Source of the DNA: an uncultured Acetobacteraceae bacterium
GTDB lineage: Bacteria > Pseudomonadota > Alphaproteobacteria > Acetobacterales > Acetobacteraceae
Length of the DNA: 41,039 nt
NCBI GenBank assembly: GCA_903895595.1
Contig: CAITUP010000005.1
Coordinates: forward strand, 1-41,039
Direction of reading: 5' to 3'
Shown here: piece by piece, positions 33,867-41,039 of the stretch
Position numbering within the stretch: position 1 is the first letter of the stretch
Layout: every line of letters starts with the position of its first letter
Notes under the pieces: generated by a model
The model's database searches: none
Told to the model about the DNA's origin: nothing
Seen by the model: only the letters and a program-made list of their open reading frames with translations
Made by a program: the position numbers and the translations under genes

Positions 33867-35220
33867 TGGGCAACCGCCCGCCAATCAGCAAAACGAGGTA
33901 GGCCAGCCCGATGCCGGAGGGCACCGCGAGCCAGGGAGAGGGACGCAGGCGGGTCAGCGCGAAGGCGTGGCTGGTGGGGCCGGCTACCGCGATCAGCGCG
34001 CCGAGGATCAAAGCCCGTTGGGAATCGCGGTCCAGTGCGATGTGGCCGATGCCGTGGCCTCCGACCATCGACGCCAGTACGCCTCCGGCTGTGGTGAAAT
34101 CCGGGGCCCGAAACAGCACCCAGCAGGCCATGACGAAGACCATTGTCAGTGCCCAGGCGATGGGCCGGGGCAGGCGGGGACCGCGTTGCTCCCACACATG
34201 GTTCACCGCCAGCGCCACGCCGTGCAGCCCGCCCCAGACGACGAAGGTCCAGTTGGCGCCGTGCCACAGGCCGCCCAGGAGCATGGTCAGCACGACATTG
34301 GCGGCTTGGCGGATCGGGCCGCAGCGGCTACCGCCCAAGGGGATGTAAAGGTAATCCCTCAGGAAGCGGCTGAGCGTCATGTGCCAGCGGCGCCAGAAAT
34401 CCCGCACCGACAGGGACCGATAGGGGGCATCGAAGTTGATGGGCAGGCGCAGGCCGAACATCATGCCGAGGCCGATCGCCATGTCGGAATAGCCGGAGAA
34501 ATCGAAGTAGATTTGCAGCGTGTAGGCACCGGCGGCGGTCCAGGATTCCGTCAATGACAGCGACGATCCCGTGGCTTTGGCGAACAGCGGATCGGCCAGC
34601 AGCGCCAGGGTGTCTGCCAGCAGCACTTTTTTGGCCACGCCGAGTGCGAACAGGATGAAGCCTCGGCCCAGATTCTCCCACATCGCGGGGCCGCGCGGGT
34701 CTTCGCGGAACTGGTGGATGATCTCGTCATGCCGCACCAGCGGGCCGGCGATGAGCTGGGGGAAGAACGAGACGAACATGCAGAAATCGAGGAAGCCGTA
34801 AATATGGCGGTCGCCTCGGCGCAGGTCCATCAAATAGGAGATTTTCTGGAACACGAAGAAGCTGATGCCGAGCGGCAGGATCAGATGCCAGGGCTGCCAG
34901 TCGGCGCCGGTCAGGCCGAAGGCAGTGCCGCGCAGAAAGTCGGCGTATTTGAATAATCCCAGCACGGCCAGATTCAGGGCGACGCCGACCAGCGGCACCC
35001 ATTGCGCTCGTGTGCGGCCGAACCAGCCGGCAAAAAGCCAGTTGGCGAGGGTCAGGCCCATCAGCAGCGGCACGAAGCGGATGTCCCACCAGCCGTAGAA
35101 GCCCAGCGAGGCCACCACCACGACCGTTTGCCGCGCGACGCGGTTGGCGGCAGCCGCGTAGTAGAGGCCGAGGACGACCGGCAGGAAGATACAGATGAAG
35201 AATTGGGAGTTGAACAGCAC
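33841..35220 (-). CDS. MBOAT-family O-acyltransferase (AlgI-like)
   Basis: This 459-residue integral membrane protein has about 11-12 hydrophobic segments and starts MLFNSQFFICIFLPVVLGLY. The family signatures are FFPQLIAGPLVRH, YFDFSGYSDMAIGLGMMFG, APYRSLSVRDFWRRWHMTLS, and the catalytic-His block GGLWHGANWTFVVWGGLHG (about residue 320). AlgI-type enzymes move acetyl groups across the inner membrane to a periplasmic partner that modifies polysaccharides. The partner gene overlaps its 3' end, so the two form a unit. Only 3 bases separate its start from the stop of the M20 peptidase gene upstream on the same strand, so they may be co-transcribed. Confidence 0.92.
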   Translation of the reverse strand: MLFNSQFFICIFLPVVLGLYYAAAANRVARQTVVVVASLGFYGWWDIRFVPLLMGLTLANWLFAGWFGRTRAQWVPLVGVALNLAVLGLFKYADFLRGTAFGLTGADWQPWHLILPLGISFFVFQKISYLMDLRRGDRHIYGFLDFCMFVSFFPQLIAGPLVRHDEIIHQFREDPRGPAMWENLGRGFILFALGVAKKVLLADTLALLADPLFAKATGSSLSLTESWTAAGAYTLQIYFDFSGYSDMAIGLGMMFGLRLPINFDAPYRSLSVRDFWRRWHMTLSRFLRDYLYIPLGGSRCGPIRQAANVVLTMLLGGLWHGANWTFVVWGGLHGVALAVNHVWEQRGPRLPRPIAWALTMVFVMACWVLFRAPDFTTAGGVLASMVGGHGIGHIALDRDSQRALILGALIAVAGPTSHAFALTRLRPSPWLAVPSGIGLAYLVLLIGGRLPNVFIYFQF

Positions 35221-35223
35221 GGC

Positions 35224-36348
35224 CTAACCCAATGTCTCCAGCAGCCCCGCCAAAAACGCCGCTCGGGGGGCGAGGTTTCGCCACAATATGTGCTCGGTTT
35301 TCACATGCGCGCCGGCGCCGGGGCAGCCGAGACCGTCCAGCGTCGGAATGCCGAGCGCGGCGGTGAAATTGCCGTCGGAGCCACCGCCGCGGGATTGGCG
35401 GGGGAGCTTGATGCCGATGTGGTCGGCGATGCCTCTTGCGTGGTTGTACAGCGCCACGATACCGGGGTTTTCGGTGTAGGGCGGGCGGTTCATGCCGCCC
35501 TGGACGGTGACGCGGCAGCCGGCGGTGCGGGCGGTCAAAGCGAGCAGGCGTTGCTCCATCAGCGCACCCTCGGCGGGCGTATTCACGCGCAGGTCGATCT
35601 CGCAGCCGGCGGCGGAGGACACGACGTTGGGGCGGGAGCCGCCCCAGATCGGCGCGGCGTTCAGGGTGATGCCGGATTCGTAGTCCACCATGGCGTGGAT
35701 CGCGAGGATCTGGTGCGACAGTTCGACGGTGGCGGAGGCGCCGTCCTGGAAGGCGGTGCCGGCGTGGGCGCCTCGGCCTTCGACGGTGAGGGTGAAGCGG
35801 CCGACGCCTTTGCGGGCGGTGACGCAGGCGCCGCCCTGGCCGGCGGGTTCGGGGATCAGGGCGAAGGCGGCCTGCGCGGCCTCCCGTTCGACGATGTCGC
35901 GGGAGGACGGGCTGCCGACTTCCTCGTCCGGGGTCAGCAACAGGACGATGGGGCGCTTGGTGGGAATTTTCTGCGCCAAGATGCTGCGCACGGCGTGGAA
36001 GGCGAGGAAGCTGCCGGCTTTCATGTCGTAGATGCCGGGACCGTGGGCTTTGTCGCCGTTCACCTCGTACGGCATGCCGTCCAGGGTGCCGTGAGACCAG
36101 ACGGTGTCGAGGTGGCCGGCGATCAGGATCGGGGCGCCTTCGCCGGGCGTTCGGGCGATGAGATTATCGCCGAAGCCTTGGCGACCTTCGATGCGCTGGA
36201 TGGCAGCGCCGGCGCGAGACAGCTCGCCTTCGGCCACGTCCATCAGGCGGTTCACCGCGTGGGCGTCGGTCGTGGGCGTTTCCATCCGCACCCAGGCGGA
36301 CAGTTCGCGCAGCAGGTCTTCCGAGGTGCCAACGTCGGTTTGGATCAT
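35224..36348 (-). CDS. M20-family metallopeptidase (carboxypeptidase G2-like)
   Basis: This 374-residue zinc-dependent exopeptidase/amidohydrolase has the metal-binding blocks LIAGHLDTVW (His, with the catalytic Asp two residues on), GIYDMKAG (bridging Asp), and LLTPDEEVGSPSSRD (general base Glu plus metal Glu). It also has a dimerisation domain with RGAHAGTAFQDG and a C-terminal His in GAHVKTEHILW. Similar proteins cleave glutamate from folates or act on N-acyl amino acids; the substrate cannot be read. No signal peptide is seen. The ATG at 36348 fits the family start, and the longer upstream frame is non-homologous. It precedes the MBOAT gene by 3 bases. Confidence 0.9.
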   Translation of the reverse strand: MIQTDVGTSEDLLRELSAWVRMETPTTDAHAVNRLMDVAEGELSRAGAAIQRIEGRQGFGDNLIARTPGEGAPILIAGHLDTVWSHGTLDGMPYEVNGDKAHGPGIYDMKAGSFLAFHAVRSILAQKIPTKRPIVLLLTPDEEVGSPSSRDIVEREAAQAAFALIPEPAGQGGACVTARKGVGRFTLTVEGRGAHAGTAFQDGASATVELSHQILAIHAMVDYESGITLNAAPIWGGSRPNVVSSAAGCEIDLRVNTPAEGALMEQRLLALTARTAGCRVTVQGGMNRPPYTENPGIVALYNHARGIADHIGIKLPRQSRGGGSDGNFTAALGIPTLDGLGCPGAGAHVKTEHILWRNLAPRAAFLAGLLETLG

Positions 36349-36406
36349 GATGGGGCCGGTATGCGGGGTCGGCGGATGGGATGCAAGGTTGCTTTGGCTG
36401 GCGGTT

Positions 36407-37174
36407 TCAGCCCCCCGAGCGGCGCAGATTCCGGGACAGGCACGCGTGGCAATAGCAGTCGTCCGCCATCGATCGGTAATGGAAAAGGCCGTGAATTGTC
36501 CCACCCTGCATGTCGAACAGTGGCACCAACTGATCGAAGAACCGGCCATCCTGATGCTCGTATTTGCGCCATGTCGCATAAGCGACCAAGTCCGCGAGTT
36601 GCACCAATCGTGACGCCCGTGAGTCGACGAAAAATGGAACTTCGGTTAGATTTCGGAACTGCCCCCACCGGCTGCCACGCAGACGGTATTGCCGAGCCAA
36701 TCCCTGGAGCGGCTGTTCGTGCTTGCTTTCATCCATTACGATCAGGCCGCGCTGACTATCATTCGGGTTCTCGTTGTTCCGGCGAGCCAGGTACAAATTG
36801 AACCGATTGCAAACCTCCTCGAAGGACAACTCGATGGGGTCACGCGGGGAAACCGCGGCGCGATCCACTGCCACCGCGAATAACCGAATCGCGCCTCGAT
36901 TGGCACTCAGGAGCGCTAGCGCCTGCTGGATCATCCGTTCGCGCTGGCCCCGATCCTTGACAGATCGCCAAACGCCGCTACGTCCTGAATACATTGGACT
37001 GCCATGCAATTCGATTTGCTCCTGATCGCCCAGTTGGAACGACGCCACGAGGTCGTCCGCCGCCTTGATGAGGTGATACAGGCCGCGCTCGAAAACGCTG
37101 ATTCCGCCCAGAACGAAGAAACGGTCGTTGGGATTGTCGGCAGAACCGGAATCATCGACATATAAAATATGCAT
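36407..37174 (-). CDS. DUF3800 protein, RNase H-like fold
   Basis: This 255-residue protein begins MHILYVDDSGSADNPNDRFF, the hallmark DUF3800 N-terminus (acidic YxDDSG motif, RNase H/DDE-like). Later it has FNLYLARRNNENPNDSQRGL with IVMDES, and LVQLADLVAYATWRKYEHQD (the third acidic block in 'LQLADLxA'). Members are often near mobile elements or defence genes, but a function is not established. It stands alone between the M20 peptidase and ribF. The ATG at 37174 is preferred; TTG 37183 is possible. The surrounding sequence is a little less GC-rich than its neighbours, consistent with horizontal gain. Confidence 0.85.
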   Translation of the reverse strand: MHILYVDDSGSADNPNDRFFVLGGISVFERGLYHLIKAADDLVASFQLGDQEQIELHGSPMYSGRSGVWRSVKDRGQRERMIQQALALLSANRGAIRLFAVAVDRAAVSPRDPIELSFEEVCNRFNLYLARRNNENPNDSQRGLIVMDESKHEQPLQGLARQYRLRGSRWGQFRNLTEVPFFVDSRASRLVQLADLVAYATWRKYEHQDGRFFDQLVPLFDMQGGTIHGLFHYRSMADDCYCHACLSRNLRRSGG

Positions 37175-37375
37175 GCCATCCAACCAATAAAAATGCGGCC
37201 GAGTGGGACCATATGCCCCAACGGACCGCTAAACAGCCCTCTCAACCGCCCCAGCAATGTAGTGCGGCGGCCTATCCGAGGTCAATGTGATTTTCGGTCA
37301 CCCCCTCAAGGTTGATTTGCCCGCCCGCTTCCCGCAAGAAAGCCGCATTCGCAACCGGATCGGACCAAGCCGCTG
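37175..37375. other. Intergenic region upstream of ribF
   Basis: Two hundred bases separate the divergent DUF3800 and ribF starts. No riboswitch of the FMN type, no hairpin of note and no small gene were recognised. The promoter for each gene is presumably here. Confidence 0.4.
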
Positions 37376-38296
37376 ATGCGCATCTATCACCACTGGCAAG
37401 GCCTGCCCGAGGAAGCTCGTGGCGCCACCGTCGCACTGGGTAATTTCGACGGGGTACACCGAGGCCATGCCGCTTTGCTGCGCGCCGCGCATGCCGCTCG
37501 CCCCGACACGCCGTTGGCCGTTTTGACGTTCGAGCCGCATCCGCGCGAAATCTTCCGCCCCGAGGACCCGCCGTTCCGGCTGACCCTATCCGCCGAACGC
37601 GCCGACGCGCTGGCAGCGCAGGGGGTCGAGATCCTGTACGAGCTGCCGTTCAATCACGAATTCAGCCTGATGACGGCGGAGTTCTTTGTCGCCAGCGTGC
37701 TGCATCGCGGCCTCGGCGCCAAGCATTTGGCGTCCGGCGAGGACTTCGCCTTCGGGCACCGGCGCGGCGGCAATGTCGGGTTCATGGCTGCTCGGGCCGA
37801 GGCGTTGGGCATGGGGCTGACGCTCGTGCCGCCGGTTTCGGACGCGCAGGGGCCGCTGTCGTCCACCCGCATCCGCCGCGCGCTGCAGGATGGGTACCCC
37901 GAGCGGGCGACGGCGGAATTGGGCCGGCCTTGGGCAATACGGGGGGAGGTCGCGCATGGTGCCCGGCTCGGGCGGACGATCGGGTTTCCGACGGCGAACG
38001 TGGCGCTGGGGCAGCATCTGGAGCCGGCGCGGGGCGTTTACGCGGTGACGATCCGGACCGCGGACGGGTCGGTTTACAAGGGCGTGGCCAATATCGGGCG
38101 GCGGCCGACGGTGAACGCCGGGCCGGAAAGCCGGCTGGAGGTGAATCTGTTCGATTTCTCCGGCGATATCTACGGGACGGAAATCACCGTGGCGTTGCAC
38201 GCGTTTATCCGGCCAGAGGTGAAGTTTCCGGGGCTGGATGCGTTGAAGGCGCAGATCGCCGCGGATGCCGAGGAGGCTCGGCGGTTGTTGGGGTGA
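37376..38296 (+). CDS. ribF: Bifunctional riboflavin kinase/FAD synthetase
   Basis: This 306-residue cytosolic enzyme phosphorylates riboflavin to FMN and adenylates FMN to FAD. The N-terminal FAD synthetase (nucleotidyltransferase) has VALGNFDGVHRGHAALL (GxFDxxHxGH motif), LTFEPHPREIF and the SSTRIRRAL block. The C-terminal kinase has GRTIGFPTANV (PTAN motif), GVYAVTIRTADG and GVANIGRRPTVNAG. Length and order are normal. The FAD oxidoreductase and other flavoproteins in this window need its product, though no operon links them. A short antitoxin-like ORF begins inside its stop codon. Confidence 0.96.
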   Translation: MRIYHHWQGLPEEARGATVALGNFDGVHRGHAALLRAAHAARPDTPLAVLTFEPHPREIFRPEDPPFRLTLSAERADALAAQGVEILYELPFNHEFSLMTAEFFVASVLHRGLGAKHLASGEDFAFGHRRGGNVGFMAARAEALGMGLTLVPPVSDAQGPLSSTRIRRALQDGYPERATAELGRPWAIRGEVAHGARLGRTIGFPTANVALGQHLEPARGVYAVTIRTADGSVYKGVANIGRRPTVNAGPESRLEVNLFDFSGDIYGTEITVALHAFIRPEVKFPGLDALKAQIAADAEEARRLLG

Positions 38297-38517
38297 TATG
38301 CGATGCAGGTCGCACCGACCGTCGGTCCATAACCGATACACCGCAAAATAGCGACGCCACGGCGGCAGCGTGGGCCGCGATCCTCGCGGAGAGTGAAGCC
38401 GAGGCCGAGGCTGGGCTGTTCGTGTCCGGCGATGAGATCAAGCGCGAGCTGCACGAAAGTCTCGCGCGGATGGACAGCGGGGTGGGGCTGACGTGGCGAC
38501 GGGGCGCCTACACGTAG
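38293..38517 (+). CDS. Small antitoxin-like protein, possibly truncated
   Basis: A GTG at 38293 overlaps the ribF stop and opens 74 codons. The recognisable part is AAAWAAILAESEAEAEAGLF, then VSGDEIKRELHESLARMDSG. This is a pattern typical of short antitoxins that precede RelE/ParE toxins ('AEIAAG...V...EI..EL..SIARM'). The ending (VGLTWRRGAYT) is not typical, and no toxin follows. The true start may be lost or may be the GTG. It converges with the next small gene, overlapping by 10 bases. It is probably the relic of an addiction module. Confidence 0.45.
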   Translation: MICDAGRTDRRSITDTPQNSDATAAAWAAILAESEAEAEAGLFVSGDEIKRELHESLARMDSGVGLTWRRGAYT

Positions 38518-38684
38518 ACACCTTCGGATAGGCTTTCGATCACCTCCAGCACGCGGTGCGCTTCTCCCGCATCGATGAGGTCGGTGGCTCGAGCGCCATT
38601 TAGGAGGGGATGCTTGGCGAAGAGCCAGATGCGGATCTCCTGCGGTGTGAAAAATTCGGCGAGGCGGGCTACGACGGCGCTCAT
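38508..38684 (-). CDS. Short DUF2384 (Xre/MbcA/ParS toxin-binding domain)-like protein
   Basis: This 58-residue protein reads LAEFFTPQEIRIWLFAKHPL, then LNGARATDLIDAGEAHRVLE, ending SLSEGVYV. The 'WL...PLL.G....DLI..G....V' pattern and the final GVYV are those of the toxin-binding domain of MbcA/ParS/Xre antitoxins. The DNA-binding N-terminal domain is absent. Stand-alone versions of this size occur next to RES-domain toxins, but no RES gene lies nearby. The start ATG at 38684 has a GGAGAGATTCCCCC-type site on the minus strand. It may be an orphan or remnant. Confidence 0.6.
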   Translation of the reverse strand: MSAVVARLAEFFTPQEIRIWLFAKHPLLNGARATDLIDAGEAHRVLEVIESLSEGVYV

Positions 38685-38841
38685 GGGGGAATCTCTCCGG
38701 GGCGGGCCCTTGCATCTATGCAGGTTAGTGAAAGGCAGACGCAAATCGGGCGCGCTGCGATGGGCTATTGAGCGTCTATCTCCGACCACCCTGCTGTCCT
38801 GCAATGCTTAAGTTAATAACGCCATAGAGGGCTTACGAAAG

Positions 38842-38934
38842 ATGGATAGAGCGGTTGCCAGGATGGCCTATCTGGAACTGATACAACACGAACTAACCAC
38901 TGACGTACCGGAATTCGCTACATCGTCATGCTGA
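38842..38934 (+). other. Possible gene remnant running into a dispersed repeat
   Basis: A 30-codon frame (MDRAVARMAYLELIQHELTT...) starts after an AT-rich stretch (TTAAGTTAATAACGCC) and stops inside repeat copy B. The first 20 residues look protein-like; the last few derive from the repeat. It may be the 5' end of a gene cut off by the repeat. The rest of 38685-39079 shows nothing else coding. Confidence 0.2.
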
Positions 38935-38997
38935 CGAAGGTCGGCATGACGATTTACCACGCGCCGATGTGTCAATGGTTGGGTCCGCTGGTATAAG
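38924..38997. repeat. Dispersed hairpin repeat, copy B (short form, 74 bp)
   Basis: CGTCATGCTGACGAAGGTCG joins directly to GCATGACGATTTACCACGCG and ends GGTCCGCTGGTATAAG. It equals copy A (8668-8796) without its middle about 55 bases. In the common parts only a few bases differ (for example TGGTTGGG here, TGGTTAGG there). Confidence 0.8.
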
Positions 38998-39079
38998 GCA
39001 ATCACAACCTAACAGTCGCCGTCAGGCGGATATTACTGTTTATCGGCAACATATTCCGTACGCCGCCGGCCTTCACCCC

Positions 39080-39670
39080 CTACCCAGCAAACACCCCCGC
39101 CACCGAAACAACCACCCCCGGCATCCCCTCAATCGACACCGTCTCCGTCCCTCCAGCCCGCCGAACCGAGGTATACACCCCGTCAACCGGCGCGCGATAA
39201 ACCTCGACCTCGCCCGCCGCCAAATTCACAATCCACACCTCGGGAATCCCACTCCGCGCATAAAGCGGCAGCTTCACCTTACGATCGAAATCCAGGCTGG
39301 TATTCGCGACCTCCACGGCCAAAACAGTATCCTCCGGCGCGGGCAGCGTCGTCCGGTACCCCTCCCGCAGCCGCAGTACCGAAAAATCCGGCTGCGGCTC
39401 GCTGCGGCGGTCCAGCCGCACCGGGTTCCCCACGGATACGATGCCGCGATCCCCCACCGCCATCACCAGCAGGCGGTTCAGCGCGTTGGTTGTGGCGACG
39501 TGTTCGCTGCCGATCGGTGCCATGGCGACGAGTTCGCCTTCGATCAACTCGACGCGGTCATCGTCAGTCAGGATGCCCACCTCACCCATGCGGTGGTATT
39601 CGTCGACGGTCAGCAGCCGGCGGGGCGTGGCCGGACAGCGCGATAAAAGGCCCAACTCCTCTCGATCCAC
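39080..39670 (-). CDS. Uma2-family (PD-(D/E)XK nuclease-like) protein
   Basis: This 196-residue Uma2 protein has LTVDEYHRMGEVGILTDDDR, then VELIEGELVAMAPIGSEH, the catalytic Asp in EPQPDFSVLR, and VLAVEVANTSLDFDRKVKLP (Glu and Lys of the restriction-nuclease fold). YARSGIPEVWIVNLAAGEVE follows. The family is abundant in cyanobacteria and some alphaproteobacteria, and its function is unproven. The GTG start at 39670 was chosen because an excellent AAGGAGG site lies 8 bases before it; the longer upstream frame is unlike the family. Its intergenic surroundings are full of repeat debris and short antitoxin-like genes, suggesting an accessory region. Confidence 0.85.
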   Translation of the reverse strand: MDREELGLLSRCPATPRRLLTVDEYHRMGEVGILTDDDRVELIEGELVAMAPIGSEHVATTNALNRLLVMAVGDRGIVSVGNPVRLDRRSEPQPDFSVLRLREGYRTTLPAPEDTVLAVEVANTSLDFDRKVKLPLYARSGIPEVWIVNLAAGEVEVYRAPVDGVYTSVRRAGGTETVSIEGMPGVVVSVAGVFAG

Positions 39671-39946
39671 GCCGTGCGCCTCCTTATGCGTTCTGACGCC
39701 ATGGTAGTGCGGGACGGCGCGGCTTTCCAGCTTTACCGGTATGGGCTCGGGGCCAGCACCCCGGGCGGCCGAACAGCGCGAAAGCGTGCCGTTGGCGATC
39801 CTCGGGTCGGTGCCCCGGGGATGATGGAAAGGGGTGGCTTCCAGTCCCATGCATTCATCTTGGCTGTGCGCCGGCCTCTACCGTCCGGCCAGGAATTTTT
39901 CCTATTGCCCCTTGAACGCGACCATTGATAACTTATTTAGTTAGTC
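39671..39946. other. Intergenic region between divergent genes
   Basis: This 276-base stretch holds the Uma2 promoter side and the start of the unrecognised gene at 39947. The last 25 bases are AT-rich (TTGATAACTTATTTAGTTAG), which could serve as a -10 region. No convincing repeat or small gene was found. Confidence 0.4.
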
Positions 39947-40741
39947 ATGATAGAGATCGCCGAACAAGACCCAGGCCTCCGCCGCCTCCCCCGCGCCTAT
40001 TACTGGGTGGGGCATACGTTGTCGCAGTCGCTGCCGGTCAGGGATTCGGCGGAGGACATGGCGCGGGAGATCGACGCGGCGAAGACCAAGCTCGCAAGTT
40101 TGTGCCCGGTCACGCCCGCGGAATACGAAGTGGCGTCGGCGCATGTGGGCATGCTCGCGCATATGGCGGGCTGTATGCAGGAACTGCGTGACCCGGCGTT
40201 GACCTTCCAGCAGCGGATGCAGGTGCGGGCGCAAATGGCGAGCATGCTGCGCCAAGCGTTGGGGGCGCAGCGAACGCTGGAGCGGATGATGGCCCGGCGC
40301 GAGAAGCGCGATGCGGTGCCGCAGACGGCGCAGACGGCGGAATGGGCGGAGCATATCGCATATTCCACGATGACCCGGCCGTTTGAGAAGGTTTTTGGGG
40401 AGGAGGAGGTGGTGCATGCGGCGCCGCGAGCGACCCCCACGCCCGACGCCGAAGCGGACGTCGTGGGTGGTCCGCCGGAGCCTGTCCTCGGGCGGGCAAG
40501 CCCGGACCGTGCGCGGGACCCGATCCCAACGCCGAACTCGGACCCCGTCCCTGAAAACGAGGTCGAGGATCAACCCGATCCGGCATGGTACGAGGCGGTG
40601 TATCCCGAGCGGGCGGCTTTGATTCGGGCGTGTGGCGGGGTGCCGAGGGAGGCGAGTTTCGGGCCGCCGGATGAGGCGATGGTGCGGGCTTTGCTGGCGG
40701 CGCGGCCCTCGGCGGGAGGTGCGGGGCCACCTGGGGGATAG
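39947..40741 (+). CDS. Hypothetical protein with a helical N-terminus and low-complexity acidic/Pro linker
   Basis: This is a 264-residue soluble protein of no recognised family. Residues about 1-130 are helical, with His/Met/Gln-rich segments (AYYWVGHTLSQSLPVRDSAE; MLAHMAGCMQELRDPALTFQ). Residues about 155-210 are Pro/Asp/Glu-rich (TPTPDAEADVVGGPPEPVLG; PTPNSDPVPENEVEDQPDPA). A short terminal part follows (WYEAVYPERAALIRACGGVP). A helical DNA-packaging or terminase-small-subunit-like protein is possible from the N-terminal pattern, but I cannot support it. The ATG at 39947 lacks a ribosome site, so a later start is possible. Confidence 0.55.
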   Translation: MIEIAEQDPGLRRLPRAYYWVGHTLSQSLPVRDSAEDMAREIDAAKTKLASLCPVTPAEYEVASAHVGMLAHMAGCMQELRDPALTFQQRMQVRAQMASMLRQALGAQRTLERMMARREKRDAVPQTAQTAEWAEHIAYSTMTRPFEKVFGEEEVVHAAPRATPTPDAEADVVGGPPEPVLGRASPDRARDPIPTPNSDPVPENEVEDQPDPAWYEAVYPERAALIRACGGVPREASFGPPDEAMVRALLAARPSAGGAGPPGG

Positions 40742-40954
40742 AGAGGGGGGTTGGTCTGGGTGCCTCTGTTTGCGGTGTGTTCGTTTCGTCGTTCGTGGGC
40801 TTATCTCCAGCATTAAGATTCGGACGATTGTGCGCTTTTCTGCCGGCATCGGTCCCCGGGAAGCGCCCGGTGTGGACGGAAAGAAGGGAAAACCGGTGCA
40901 GGGCAATCGCTTGAAGGTCCCCGGACCACTGCATTGGGGCATTGGCCTACCCAA

Positions 40955-41039
40955 CCCGTCATCCCGGGCTTGTCCCGGGGACCAGGACAAGCACAAACTC
41001 GCGATTCCCTGCCCGTATTGGTCCCGGGGACAAGCTCTA
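40955..41039. repeat. Related palindromic element, CGGG subtype, cut by the window end
   Basis: The left arm CCCGTCATCCCGGGCTTGTC...(40955-40984) and the right arm TGGTCCCGGGGACAAGC (41019-41035) are near-inverted copies with a 34-base centre. The element has the same 'CCCGTCAT...' opening as the elements at 19695 and 30760 but different core bases, so it is a subtype or sister family. The region 40742-40954 before it shows no gene. Confidence 0.65.

Noticed and set aside
35002..36801. 599-residue plus-strand frame opposite the M20 peptidase
   Set aside because: It is a shadow frame; the minus strand carries all zinc-binding and family motifs.
40487..40545. Possible palindromic element inside the unrecognised gene
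   Set aside because: GTCCTCGGGC and GCCCGGAC can pair weakly, but the arms do not match the repeat family well enough to call a copy.

Overview
The window looks like part of the chromosome of a GC-rich, flagellated alphaproteobacterium. The lineage evidence is the FlbT/FlaF flagellin regulators next to flagellin, a perfect CtrA-type box (TTAA-N7-TTAAC), a glyQ-glyS-ppdK run, and many long palindromic intergenic repeats. Gene content and codon use suggest the Acetobacteraceae/Rhodospirillales side. No rRNA, tRNA or other clear taxonomic marker is present, so the family is an inference.

Layout. 0-1.6 kb is decayed DNA: fragments of two transporter binding-protein genes, then a toxin-antitoxin-like pair whose first gene is frameshifted. 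1.7-3.7 kb is a complete TPP-riboswitch-controlled thiC. 3.7-6.7 kb holds a SirB1/TPR protein, a methyltransferase with a coiled-coil tail, and a GT2 glycosyltransferase behind a CtrA box. 6.6-14.8 kb is metabolic: three SDRs (one without the usual catalytic residues), a TauD-like dioxygenase, a CPA1 antiporter, an FAD oxidoreductase operon, a fused remnant of a DUF433/PIN-like pair, and a small zincin. 14.8-20.7 kb (minus strand) is glyQ, a small ORF coupled to glyS, glyS and ppdK. 20.8-22.1 kb is a three-gene cobalt-type nitrile hydratase/thiocyanate hydrolase-like cluster in which the beta subunit is split.

22.8-31.9 kb is a flagellar filament cluster: flgE, flgK, flgL, flagellin, flbT, flaF, then a TPR-methyltransferase and a TPR-GT41 (FlmG/OGT-like) glycosyltransferase. 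The last two are good candidates for flagellin modification. The glycosyltransferase carries a palindromic repeat translated in frame between its TPR and catalytic parts.

31.9-41 kb holds an LLM oxidoreductase, an MBOAT/SGNH-like O-acylation pair, an M20 peptidase, a DUF3800 protein, ribF, small antitoxin-like genes, a Uma2 nuclease-like gene and an unrecognised protein.

The most distinctive signals are: (1) a long-palindrome repeat family with an open reading frame, one copy lying in frame inside a protein gene; (2) the split-beta NHase/SCNase-like operon; (3) the flagellar cluster ending in two TPR-fused modifying enzymes, with CtrA-type sites upstream of flagellin and of the GT2 gene; (4) at least three eroded toxin-antitoxin-like modules.
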